Assembly (NCBI GenBank): GCA_963816775.1
Contig: CAWFLX010000007.1
Location: 1-64,000, forward strand
Length of the DNA stretch: 64,000 bases
Source: JAFAXD01 sp963816775
GTDB taxonomy: Bacteria; Pseudomonadota; Alphaproteobacteria; Rhizobiales; Xanthobacteraceae
Direction of reading: 5' to 3'
The notes below the pieces were generated by a model. It ran no database searches, was not told where the DNA came from, and saw only the letters and a program-made list of their open reading frames with translations. The position numbers were made by a program, and so were the translations under genes. Shown here one piece after another: positions 27,309-35,968 of this stretch; within the stretch, counting starts at the first letter, position 1, and the number at the start of each line of letters is the position of its first letter.

Positions 27309-28403
27309 ATGTTCGTCCGCCTCTTAACCACCCGAGCGGCACGGGGCGCTGTTGTTGGCATTGCCCTGTGTTTGGCCAGCTGGGCGTTTGCGATTTCCGA
27401 CACGGGCCGCTTGATCATCAGCGCTAATGCGCAAACGAACCGGCAAGACCCGCTCGAACAGGCTCGCAAAACGGTGGAAACGCTGATCAATCGGCTGCGC
27501 GGCAAAGACATGCCCGATGGCATCGTGAAAACGAATGGCCGAATCGAAGCGACCGAGGTGGACGTTGCGGCAAAATATTCTGGTCGGCTCGCGACGGTGA
27601 ACGTTGACGAAGGCGATGAGGTCACCGCCGGACAGGTGGTCGCCACAATCTCCTCGCCAGAAACCGAAGCGCAACTGAGGGCCGCCCAGGCACAGGTGAT
27701 CAAAGCGAAACAGGCTCTCGCCGAGGCGGAGGCAATCATCGCCGAACGCCAAAGCGATCAAATCGCGGCCAAGAACGACCTCCAACGAGGCAAGGACCTG
27801 ATCGAAAAGGGATGGATCACCAAGCAGGTGTTCGATCAGCGTATTAACAAAGCGGAGACAACCGACGCGCTTCTTCGCGCCGCTGAGAGACAGCACGATC
27901 AGGCCGATGCCGCGATCAAGGCCGCGGCGGCCGATGTCGAGCGGCTGCAGTCGATCCTGGTCGATCTCGTCCTCGTCTCGCCGAGAAGCGGGCGCGTGCA
28001 ATACCGGCTCGCCCGCGCCGGCGAGGTCGTGACTGCGGGCCAGCGCGTGCTGACGATCCTGGATCTGAAAGACGTCTATATGACGATCTATTTGTCGGCG
28101 GATGTCGCGGGCAAATTGACGGTTGGCGATGAGGCGCGCGTGATTGCCGATCCGATTCCAGAATACGTCATTCCCGCCACCATCAGCTTCGTGGCGACCG
28201 ACGCTCAGTTCACACCAAAGAGCGTTGAGACGACCGAAGAGCGCCAGAAACTCATGTTTCGCGTCAAGCTCCAAGGCGATCCCAAGTTCCTGGATCAGTA
28301 CCACCGGCAAGTGAAGACAGGAATTCGTGGCCTCGGCTTCGTACGCACCGATCCTAAGGTCACCTGGCCTTCCGAGCTAGCAGTGAAGCTGCCGCCGCAA
28401 TGA
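27309..28403 (+). CDS. HlyD-type membrane fusion protein (YhiI-like)
   Basis: 364 residues, ATG 27309 after AGGAGATCCGC. An N-terminal membrane anchor/signal (GAVVGIALCLASWAFAI) is followed by the first barrel/lipoyl half GRIEATEVDVAAKYSGRLATV, a long hairpin of coiled coil (QAQVIKAKQALAEAEAIIAE through DVERLQSILVDL) and the second lipoyl half SPRSGRVQYRLARAGEVVTAGQ. It would bridge the inner-membrane ABC proteins encoded next to the outer envelope. It overlaps the ATPase gene by 4 bp. The gene order MFP, double-ATPase-permease, permease mirrors E. coli yhiI-rbbA-yhhJ. Confidence 0.85.
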   Translation: MFVRLLTTRAARGAVVGIALCLASWAFAISDTGRLIISANAQTNRQDPLEQARKTVETLINRLRGKDMPDGIVKTNGRIEATEVDVAAKYSGRLATVNVDEGDEVTAGQVVATISSPETEAQLRAAQAQVIKAKQALAEAEAIIAERQSDQIAAKNDLQRGKDLIEKGWITKQVFDQRINKAETTDALLRAAERQHDQADAAIKAAAADVERLQSILVDLVLVSPRSGRVQYRLARAGEVVTAGQRVLTILDLKDVYMTIYLSADVAGKLTVGDEARVIADPIPEYVIPATISFVATDAQFTPKSVETTEERQKLMFRVKLQGDPKFLDQYHRQVKTGIRGLGFVRTDPKVTWPSELAVKLPPQ

Positions 28404-31210
28404 GCAAAGCCGCAGTCGCCAGTATCGAGCGAGTTACGCACCGTTATGGCAAGACGTTCGCGCTCAACGACGTCACACTCGATATTCCGGCCCACTGCAT
28501 GGTGGGGTTGATCGGCCCCGATGGCGTCGGCAAGTCCACGTTGCTCGCCCTGATCTCCGGCGTGCGCAAGATCCAGACCGGCAAAGTGAGGGTGCTCGAC
28601 GGAAACATGGCGGACGAGAGCCATCGCCGGGCGAGTTACGGCCGCATTGCCTACATGCCGCAGGGGCTCGGCCGCAATCTCTATCCGACGCTCAGCGTGT
28701 TCGACAACATCGACTTTTTCGGCCGTTTGTTCGGCCAGGGCGCGGCCGAGCGGCACTCGCGCATCGACGAATTACTGAAAGCCACCGGGCTCGACCCGTT
28801 TGGCAGTCGCCCATGCGGCAAACTCTCAGGCGGCATGAAACAGAAAGTCAGCCTGTGCTGCTCGCTGATGCACGATCCTGATCTCCTGGTTCTGGACGAG
28901 CCTACGACGGGTGTCGATCCGCTGTCGCGGCGGCAGTTCTGGGAGCTGATCGACTCAATCCGCGCGCGCCGACCCTCAATGAGCGTGCTTGTCGCAACCG
29001 CCTACATGGACGAGGCGAGCCGCTTCGATTGGCTGGCCGCCATGGATGACGGCAAGGTCATCGCGCATGGTACGCCGAAGGAGATCCTTACCCGCGCACA
29101 GAAAACCACACTGGACGACGCCTTCATTGCGCTTCTGCCTCCTGAAAAGCGCGGCCAGCATCAGGAGGTCATCGTCCGACCGCGCGTTGAGGCCGAGGAC
29201 AAGACGCCGGCCATCGAGGCCGAGGGCCTGACGTGCCGGTTCGGCGATTTCGTGGCTGTCGATCATGTCAGTTTTCGCATCGGGCGAGGCGAGATCTTTG
29301 GCTTCCTCGGTTCGAACGGCTGCGGAAAAACCACGACCATGAAAATGATGACCGGGCTACAGCGGGTCACCGAAGGCTCGGCCAAATTATTCGGCAAGCC
29401 GATGGGCGCCGACGACATGGAGGCGCGTCAAAACGTCGGCTACATGTCGCAGGCGTTTTCCCTCTACGGCGAGCTGACGGTACGGCAGAATCTCGAGTTG
29501 CACGCCCAGCTCTATCATTTGCCGGCAAATGAGGTGGAAGGCCGAATCACTGAGCTGCTCGAGCGGTATGATCTGAAAAATGTGTCCGATGCAAAACCGG
29601 AAAGCCTGCCGCTTGGCGTCAAGCAGCGACTGCAGCTCGCGGTGGCCGTGTTGCACCGACCACCGATGCTCATTCTCGACGAGCCCACCTCGGGTGTCGA
29701 CCCGGTCGCCCGTGACGCCTTCTGGCGAACCCTGATCGATCTTTCCCGCAACGACGGCGTCACCATCTTTCTCTCGACCCACTTCATGAACGAGGCCGAG
29801 CGCTGCGACCGCATTTCATTGATGCATCGCGGCAAGGTACTCGCCGTTGGTGCGCCCAACGATCTCGTGAAGGAGCGCGGCAGCGCTTCTCTCGAAGATG
29901 CTTTCATCAACTATCTGGAAGAAGCGGCCGGGACTGAAGAAAAAAAGCAGCCTCAGCCGGCACCGCAACCCGCACCAGCGGCAGACAAAGCGAAGACCCA
30001 GCCAGCACCCCAACCCGCCGCAGCTGCAGGTATACCGTCGGCGCAGCCCGCCCAATCGCGGGTGTCCAGGCGGTTCGATCCCGGACGGCTGTGGGCTTAT
30101 GCCCGGCGCGAAACCATGGAGCTCTTACGCGATCCCATACGGTTGTCGTTCGCCTTCATAGGACCTGCCATTTTGATGTTCGCCTTCGGCTACGGGATCA
30201 CGTTCGATGTCGAGAACCTCAAGTACGCGGCCTTCGACCAGGACCAGACGCCGGAAAGCCGTAGGCTGCTGGAGAGCTTTTCAGGCTCGCATTATTTCTC
30301 CGAACGCCCGCCGATCAGTTCCACCGCCGAGCTGGACCAACGCATGCGGGGCGGAGAATTGGCCGTCGTCGTTGAGATTCCACCCGGCTTCGGCCGCGAT
30401 CTGACAAACCAGCGTTCGCCCGAGGTCGGCTTCTGGGTCGACGGCGCCATGCCGTTCCGCGGCGAGACAACCAAAGCATATGTGACCGGCCTGATGTTGC
30501 GCTATGGGCAGGACCTCATGCTCGAGCGCATTGGCCCGAACGCTGTGTCCAATGTCTATCTTGGCGGCCTCAACATCGAGGATCGCTTCCGCTACAACCA
30601 GGGTTTCAAGAGCGTCTTCTCCATGGTTCCCAGCGTGATTGTGATGATGTTGGTTCTGATCCCGGCAATCATGGCAACCATCGCGGTCGTGCGTGAGAAG
30701 GAAACCGGGTCGATCGCCAACTTTCGCTCCACGCCTATCAGCAAATTTGAATTCCTCATGGGCAAGCAGCTCCCCTATGTCGGGGTCGGAATGCTGACGT
30801 TCACGCTCATGCTGTTGATGGCCTTTTTCGTTTTCCACGTTCCGGTTAAGGGATCGTTCGGAGCCCTTGCGCTCGGGGCGCTGCTCTATGTTTTCTCGAC
30901 GTGCGGCTTCGGGCAACTCGTCTCCTGTTTCACCAAGACCCAGGTCGCGGCGGTCTTTGCGACCACGGTTCTGGCCGTCATTCCCACAGTGAACTTTTCC
31001 GGTTTGCTCGTACCCGTGTCCTCCCTCACTGGCCAGGGAAGGCTCATCGGCCTGATGTTTCCAGCGGCCTGGTTTCAGCCGATCAGTGTCGGCACTTTCA
31101 CCAAAGGGCTGAGCTATTCCGATCTCTGGTTCAATGCGTTGGTTCTGGCGGCGTTTGGGGTCGGCGCCCTTATTGCCGCACATGTAATGCTCCCCAAGCA
31201 GGAGACCTGA
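28400..31210 (+). CDS. rbbA: RbbA-like ABC transporter: two ATPase domains fused to a permease
   Basis: 936 residues. ABC domain 1 (~1-245) has Walker A GPDGVGKST and signature LSGGMKQK. ABC domain 2 (~270-500) has GSNGCGKTT and the divergent signature LPLGVKQR, which is normal for this family. A Pro/Ala/Gln-rich linker (~515-550) joins an ABC-2 permease with an anchor helix (LSFAFIGPAILMFAFGYGI), a periplasmic domain and five C-terminal TM segments. E. coli RbbA was described as a ribosome-associated ATPase, yet its architecture is that of an exporter. Here the flanking fusion protein and second permease argue for export. The substrate is unknown. Confidence 0.9.
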   Translation: MSKAAVASIERVTHRYGKTFALNDVTLDIPAHCMVGLIGPDGVGKSTLLALISGVRKIQTGKVRVLDGNMADESHRRASYGRIAYMPQGLGRNLYPTLSVFDNIDFFGRLFGQGAAERHSRIDELLKATGLDPFGSRPCGKLSGGMKQKVSLCCSLMHDPDLLVLDEPTTGVDPLSRRQFWELIDSIRARRPSMSVLVATAYMDEASRFDWLAAMDDGKVIAHGTPKEILTRAQKTTLDDAFIALLPPEKRGQHQEVIVRPRVEAEDKTPAIEAEGLTCRFGDFVAVDHVSFRIGRGEIFGFLGSNGCGKTTTMKMMTGLQRVTEGSAKLFGKPMGADDMEARQNVGYMSQAFSLYGELTVRQNLELHAQLYHLPANEVEGRITELLERYDLKNVSDAKPESLPLGVKQRLQLAVAVLHRPPMLILDEPTSGVDPVARDAFWRTLIDLSRNDGVTIFLSTHFMNEAERCDRISLMHRGKVLAVGAPNDLVKERGSASLEDAFINYLEEAAGTEEKKQPQPAPQPAPAADKAKTQPAPQPAAAAGIPSAQPAQSRVSRRFDPGRLWAYARRETMELLRDPIRLSFAFIGPAILMFAFGYGITFDVENLKYAAFDQDQTPESRRLLESFSGSHYFSERPPISSTAELDQRMRGGELAVVVEIPPGFGRDLTNQRSPEVGFWVDGAMPFRGETTKAYVTGLMLRYGQDLMLERIGPNAVSNVYLGGLNIEDRFRYNQGFKSVFSMVPSVIVMMLVLIPAIMATIAVVREKETGSIANFRSTPISKFEFLMGKQLPYVGVGMLTFTLMLLMAFFVFHVPVKGSFGALALGALLYVFSTCGFGQLVSCFTKTQVAAVFATTVLAVIPTVNFSGLLVPVSSLTGQGRLIGLMFPAAWFQPISVGTFTKGLSYSDLWFNALVLAAFGVGALIAAHVMLPKQET

Positions 31211-31211
31211 C

Positions 31212-32435
31212 ATGTCGGCGACGACGCGGACGGCAGGTGCACCAGAAGGGGCAACCGTGCACGCACCGACAAAAGCGAAACGCTCCAAACCGAATCGGTT
31301 GAGCGCATTGTGGCGGCATCTGACCAACATTTACCGGCTGACGATCAAGGAGTTGCGCAGCATTCGCTCCGACCCGATCATGCTGGTGCTTGTCGCCTAT
31401 TCGTTCACCTTCGCGATCTACGCGGCTGCCACGGGAGCCTCCACGGAAGCGACCAACCTCTCGATTGGAATCGTCGACGAAGATCATTCCGATTTGTCGC
31501 GCCGAATTGCCGATGGCTTGACGCCGCCCACGTTCAAATCGGTAACGGAAATCACGGCACCGGAAATGGACGCCGCGATGGATGCGCAACGCTTCCTTTT
31601 CATCATTGAGTTTCCCCCAAAGTTCCAGGAGGACATTCTCGCCGGGCGACAGCCCTCGGTTCAAATCAATGTTGATGCCACCGCAGTGGCCCAGGCGTCC
31701 ATCGGCAAGACCTACATCCAGAACGTGATCGTCAACTACGTCACGGAGTTCATCACTGGGCGTGAAGGATTGACGGCGATGCCCATCAAACCGGTGACCG
31801 TCGCGAGGTTCAACCCGAACCTCAAGTCGAGCTGGTTCAACTCGGTGATGCAGATTATCAATAATCTGACCATGCTTACCATCATCTTGACCGGAGCGGC
31901 GCTCATCCGCGAGCGTGAGCTAGGTACGGTCGAGCATCTCCTCGTTATGCCTGTGGTTCCGGCCGAAATCATGCTGTCCAAGAGTCTGGCGAATGGAATT
32001 GTCATTCTGGCGGCAGCCGGACTATCGCTGCTGTTTGTGGTGCAGTGGTGGCTGCAAGTGCCAATCGCTGGATCGACCTGGCTGTTTCTCGGGGGCTCTT
32101 GCTTTTATGTCTTTACGGTTGCGGCGCTTGGTATCCTGCTTGGCACGGTGGCCTCCACGATGGGTCAATTCGGTCTGCTGGCGATACCGGTGATATTGGT
32201 GCTGATGCTGCTGTCTGGGACCACGACACCGATGGAAAGCATGCCGGTCTGGCTGCAGTACCTCATGAAGGTGATCAGCCCGACCCCGCACTTCGTCGTT
32301 TTCGCCCAGGATGTGCTTTATCGCGGCGCCGACCTGTCAATCGTGTGGCCGGAGATTTTGGCGACGGCTGCCATTGGCGCGGTGTATTTCGCGTTTGCTT
32401 TGCGGCGATTCCGTCACGTCATCTTCGGCAGCTGA
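31212..32435 (+). CDS. yhhJ: ABC-2 type permease (YhhJ-like)
   Basis: 407 residues, starting one base after the rbbA stop. It has an ABC-2 layout: cytoplasmic basic head, TM helix (DPIMLVLVAYSFTFAIYA), an extracytoplasmic domain including LSIGIVDEDHSDLSRRIADG and INVDATAVAQASIGKTYIQN, then five TM segments ending FAFALRRFRHVIFGS. The motif RERELGTVEHLLVMPV is the typical cytoplasmic coupling segment. It would pair with the permease half of the RbbA-like protein to form the export channel. Confidence 0.88.
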   Translation: MSATTRTAGAPEGATVHAPTKAKRSKPNRLSALWRHLTNIYRLTIKELRSIRSDPIMLVLVAYSFTFAIYAAATGASTEATNLSIGIVDEDHSDLSRRIADGLTPPTFKSVTEITAPEMDAAMDAQRFLFIIEFPPKFQEDILAGRQPSVQINVDATAVAQASIGKTYIQNVIVNYVTEFITGREGLTAMPIKPVTVARFNPNLKSSWFNSVMQIINNLTMLTIILTGAALIRERELGTVEHLLVMPVVPAEIMLSKSLANGIVILAAAGLSLLFVVQWWLQVPIAGSTWLFLGGSCFYVFTVAALGILLGTVASTMGQFGLLAIPVILVLMLLSGTTTPMESMPVWLQYLMKVISPTPHFVVFAQDVLYRGADLSIVWPEILATAAIGAVYFAFALRRFRHVIFGS

Positions 32436-32541
32436 ACCTTTAGAGCGCTTAACCCACATCAGGAGAACTATGTGGTGCTGCGTGCTCCCCCCCGCGCTCG
32501 CGAACTGTGTTCAAAGCGGGCGCTTATGGTCTAGACGACAC

Positions 32542-32766
32542 TTAATCAAACAGATTGGGCCACCATCGCCACAAAGACCACAGCGAAGCTGGCCGCTCGT
32601 CGACTATCGGTCGCTCTGGCCCACACTGCCGCAGCTGCTTGCTCAATGCCACCCCACATTCTTTACAGACATACTTTTTTGACGGGACGCAAGTGATCGC
32701 CTGGCGCATCGTCGATCGCAGGGTCAAGGGCCATTCACCGCAAATTGTACATACACGAACAGACAT
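32542..32766 (-). CDS. Possible small zinc-ribbon protein
   Basis: 74 residues with two CxxC pairs: VCTICGEWP near the start and YVCKECGVALSK in the middle, plus a later Cys. Such spacing can bind one zinc ion. There is no ribosome-binding site before the ATG at 32766, and an overlapping plus-strand frame beginning at 32470 (MWCCVLPPALANCVQS) does have an AGGAG, so only one of the two, or neither, may be real. Confidence 0.3.
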   Translation of the reverse strand: MSVRVCTICGEWPLTLRSTMRQAITCVPSKKYVCKECGVALSKQLRQCGPERPIVDERPASLWSLWRWWPNLFD

Positions 32767-32835
32767 GAAGCGAGCATATCAGTCGGGCTGAGCGATATTC
32801 TTCGGAATGCGTACCGGCCAGTTGGCAATTCCGAT

Positions 32836-32849
32836 TTGATCTAACGCAA
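32836..32849 (+). promoter_or_regulatory. Degenerate FNR/FixK-like box before the DUF3141 gene
   Basis: TTGATCTAACGCAA keeps one perfect half-site (TTGAT) and 3 of 5 bases of the other. It lies 122 bp upstream of the DUF3141 start. On its own it is weak; it gains weight from the three better sites in the island. Confidence 0.3.
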
Positions 32850-32971
32850 TCATTTGGGTTTCAAAAAGCGGCATTTTGAAAAACGTCGATCTGCGCACGT
32901 GGCGGTTTGCCGTAGCAGATAGGTGGTATCGGGCCCCGATCGCTCGTGCAACCATGTTAGGAGATAAAGGC

Positions 32972-35170
32972 ATGTCCCTGCCCGTAATCGAATATTTGAC
33001 CGACGCCGCCCAGCGAACCGTACTGTTCTGCGACGTGATGCGTCAGCGCGGCAATCAATACCGCGAACATCTCGCCCAGACCGCGCCCCACGTGCTCAAT
33101 TATGAGGCCGAATTGATTGTAGACGGGCGCACGCTGGCGCGACCCGTCAATTATGGGCTTGTTCGCATCGTCCCGCCGGATGGCGTCGAACTCGATATGA
33201 AACGCCGGCCGTTCGTGATCGTCGATCCCCGCGCCGGGCATGGGCCCGGTATTGGCGGCTTCAAGGCCGACAGCGAAATCGGCGTGGCCATGAAGGCGGG
33301 CCACCCATGCTACTTCGTCGGCTTTCTGCCCGATCCGATGCCCGGCCAGACCATTGAGGACGTCGGACGCGCCGAGGCTGTGTTCCTCGAGAAGGTGATC
33401 GCGCTGCACCCCGAAGCCGACGGCAAACCCTGCGTGATCGGCAATTGTCAGGCCGGCTGGGCCGTGATGATGCTCGCGTCGGTACGACCGGAACTGTTCG
33501 GCCCGATCATCATTGCCGGATCACCGCTGTCCTATTGGAATGGTGTGCATGGTCGAAATCCGATGCGCTACTCGGGGGGCCTGCTGGGTGGCAGTTGGTT
33601 GACCGCGCTTACCGGCGACATTGGGGCCGGAAAGTTTGACGGCGCCTGGCTGGTGCAGAATTTCGAGAATCTCAACCCGTCGAACACACTTTGGACCAAG
33701 CAATACAATCTGTATTCGAAGATCGATACCGAGGCGCCACGCTACTTGGGTTTCGAGCGGTATTGGGGCGGTCACATCAATCTCAACGCCGAAGAGATGC
33801 AGTTCATCGTCGATCAGCTGTTCGTCGGCAACAATCTCGCAGCTGGAAAAATTCAGACGTCGGACGGCGCCCCGCTCGACCTTCGTAACATCAGCTCGCC
33901 GATTGTGATATTTTGTTCCGAGGGCGACAACATCACGCCGCCACAGCAGGCGCTGGGCTGGATCCTCGACCTTTACGACAGCGTGGACGATATACGCGCT
34001 CACGACCAGACCATTGTCTACTCGGTTCACGAGAAAATCGGGCACCTCGGTATCTTTGTTTCGGGTGGGGTCGCCCGCAAGGAACACACCGAGTTCTCCA
34101 ACAACATCGATTTGATCGACGTGCTGCCGCCCGGCCTCTATGAAGCGATCTTCGAACGCAAGGGGGAGGATACGATTAACCCCGACTTGGCGAGCGGCGA
34201 CTGGGTCATGCGCTGCGAGGAAAGAACTCTCGACGACATTCGCGCCCTCGGCGGCAATGATCCGGCGGACGAGCGTTGCTTTGCTGCTGCGGCAAGAGTC
34301 TCGGAGATCAATCTTGCACTCTACCGCGCCTTCGCCCAACCGTTCGTGCGCGCGCTCGCCAATCCACCGATCGCTGAGATGTTGCAAAAGCTGCACCCGC
34401 TCCGGATCACGTACGAACTGTTCTCGGACGAAAACCCGATGATGGCGATGCTTAAGCCGATGGCGAGCTGGGTGCGCGAGCACCGAAGCGCCGCGCCCCC
34501 GGACAACCCATTTATCGGTTGGCAGGAGAACATATCGCAACAGATCATTGCGGCGCTGGACACTTGGCGCGACGCGCGCGACCATTTTGTGGAACAGCTG
34601 TTCTTCACCACTTACGGTTCGCCCGCGCTGCAGGCAGCTTTCGGGATCGATCCGACAAGCATGCAACGCCTTCGCAGACCTGCTGAGGATCCTTGGCATC
34701 AGGAATTGCTGCGCACGCGGATCGCCGAATTGAAGGCAGGTATGTCCGTTGGCGGCCTGCGCGCAGCGGCCGTCCGCGCCCTGCTATATGTCGGTAAACA
34801 CCGGGGCGCGGTCGACGAGCGCGGTTTTGCAATTGTGCGTCGGCTGCGCGGCGAACCGAACCTCGCGCCGAGCACGTCTTTGGGAGAATTCAAGGCGCTG
34901 ATGCGCGAACAATTCTATCTGCTGCTGATCGACCAAGACGCCGCGCTTGCAGCCATTCCGAAAATGCTCCCAGAGGATACGGAAGTGCGCCGGTTGGCTC
35001 TCGATGCGATAAAACGCGTCCTGACTGCATTCGGGCCACTCGACGGCGAGGACCAGGCGCGCCTGGCACGGATAACGAGACTGTTCGATCTGGGCGATGC
35101 GGCGGGTGGAGTTGAAAAGGTCGTCCCTTTATCGCCGGCGAGACCCGAGTTTCAAAGCAAGGCGTCGTAG
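32972..35170 (+). CDS. DUF3141 family alpha/beta-hydrolase-like protein
   Basis: 732 residues; the ATG at 32972 follows TAGGAGATAAAGGC, preferred over an earlier in-frame start. An alpha/beta-hydrolase-type core opens with RPFVIVDPRAGHGPGIGGFK and has a lipase-like box with Cys, IGNCQAGW (Cys159), as in polyhydroxyalkanoate synthases (G-x-C-x-G). Candidate acid and base are in FCSEGDNITPP and VHEKIGHLGIFVSGG. The C-terminal 300 residues are helical and specific to the family (TSMQRLRRPAEDPWH, REQFYLLLIDQ). The reaction is not established. The Cys nucleophile and storage-related neighbours suggest acyl transfer on polyesters or lipids. Confidence 0.85.
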   Translation: MSLPVIEYLTDAAQRTVLFCDVMRQRGNQYREHLAQTAPHVLNYEAELIVDGRTLARPVNYGLVRIVPPDGVELDMKRRPFVIVDPRAGHGPGIGGFKADSEIGVAMKAGHPCYFVGFLPDPMPGQTIEDVGRAEAVFLEKVIALHPEADGKPCVIGNCQAGWAVMMLASVRPELFGPIIIAGSPLSYWNGVHGRNPMRYSGGLLGGSWLTALTGDIGAGKFDGAWLVQNFENLNPSNTLWTKQYNLYSKIDTEAPRYLGFERYWGGHINLNAEEMQFIVDQLFVGNNLAAGKIQTSDGAPLDLRNISSPIVIFCSEGDNITPPQQALGWILDLYDSVDDIRAHDQTIVYSVHEKIGHLGIFVSGGVARKEHTEFSNNIDLIDVLPPGLYEAIFERKGEDTINPDLASGDWVMRCEERTLDDIRALGGNDPADERCFAAAARVSEINLALYRAFAQPFVRALANPPIAEMLQKLHPLRITYELFSDENPMMAMLKPMASWVREHRSAAPPDNPFIGWQENISQQIIAALDTWRDARDHFVEQLFFTTYGSPALQAAFGIDPTSMQRLRRPAEDPWHQELLRTRIAELKAGMSVGGLRAAAVRALLYVGKHRGAVDERGFAIVRRLRGEPNLAPSTSLGEFKALMREQFYLLLIDQDAALAAIPKMLPEDTEVRRLALDAIKRVLTAFGPLDGEDQARLARITRLFDLGDAAGGVEKVVPLSPARPEFQSKAS

Positions 35171-35291
35171 CCAGTTCATCACCGCGGTTGGAGCCAGCCT
35201 CTGCCAACATCGGCATTGCCCCGGGGGAACTATCGAAGGTATTGGCTTTCAGAACCCCAGTGAATTTCCACGAGAAATCAGGCCATCTAGT

Positions 35292-35309
35292 CCGCCGTGT
35301 CAACGGCGG
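35292..35309. terminator. Hairpin between convergent genes
   Basis: CCGCCGT and ACGGCGG form a perfect 7-bp stem with a 4-base loop between the DUF3141 stop and the converging gene at 35329. There is no T-tract on either strand. Confidence 0.45.
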
Positions 35310-35328
35310 CTCCTGAAGCGCCGCTAAC

Positions 35329-35793
35329 CTAAAGCACCTTTCGGCGAACATTGTCCAAGTCCGCCCTGCAAATCGAGCTGAATGCCATTAGCGGATCGGG
35401 ATCGAGGCTCTTGGATAACGCCTCCTTGGCGAGTTGTCGAAGCTCGATACTCGGGTTGAGGAAGATCTCGACAATGGCTCTGAGCACCGCCTCCGCTGCG
35501 CCGACGACATCCGGCGGAGCAAAGAGCCGCATTCGGTTGATAAGCCCGATCAGTCGCTGCTCATCACCGCCCAGCGCGATCTCGTCTTTTGTGTAAGCAT
35601 TCAAAAGCAAGTTCGACGCACTCATCACGAAGTCAGCATAGACCGTCTCCCGCTTCGCGACTTCACCTGCGACGCGCTGAAGCCGATCTTGGCGGCGTTG
35701 GGTATAGATGGCGGCGACCAGCGAGGCAGCACCACCTACAAGTGCCCCTAACAGCGCCGAAACGGAGCTTAAGAGAGTTGGGTCGATGTGCAA
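35329..35793 (-). CDS. One-TM helical hypothetical protein
   Basis: 154 residues from a TTG at 35793 preceded by GGAGG at 5 bases, preferred because the paralogue at 27068 starts at the equivalent place. It has a short N-terminal segment, a TM helix (LSSVSALLGALVGGAASLVAAIY), a basic QRRQDRLQR turn and a cytoplasmic helical domain (RETVYADFVMSASNLLLNAY, GLINRMRLFAPPDVVGAAEAVLR, MAFSSICRADLDNVRRKVL). This layout recurs in a bacterial family of unknown function. The broken paralogue lies 8.5 kb away at the other end of the rbbA-DUF3141 block. Confidence 0.65.
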   Translation of the reverse strand: MHIDPTLLSSVSALLGALVGGAASLVAAIYTQRRQDRLQRVAGEVAKRETVYADFVMSASNLLLNAYTKDEIALGGDEQRLIGLINRMRLFAPPDVVGAAEAVLRAIVEIFLNPSIELRQLAKEALSKSLDPDPLMAFSSICRADLDNVRRKVL

Positions 35794-35968
35794 GCTCGCC
35801 TCCAAGAAGTGAGAGCCGTGCAAAAATCCGCCCGGGTCGAAGACTTCAACCAAGCGCCTGCACGGCAATGCGTCTGAGTACGTGAACGAGGCATGGTGAA
35901 GCCGACTGCCTGGATCGAGTCTGACGCTCGTGCTTGGACTCTTGTCATTCTTGCCTCCTCGCTTCAGG

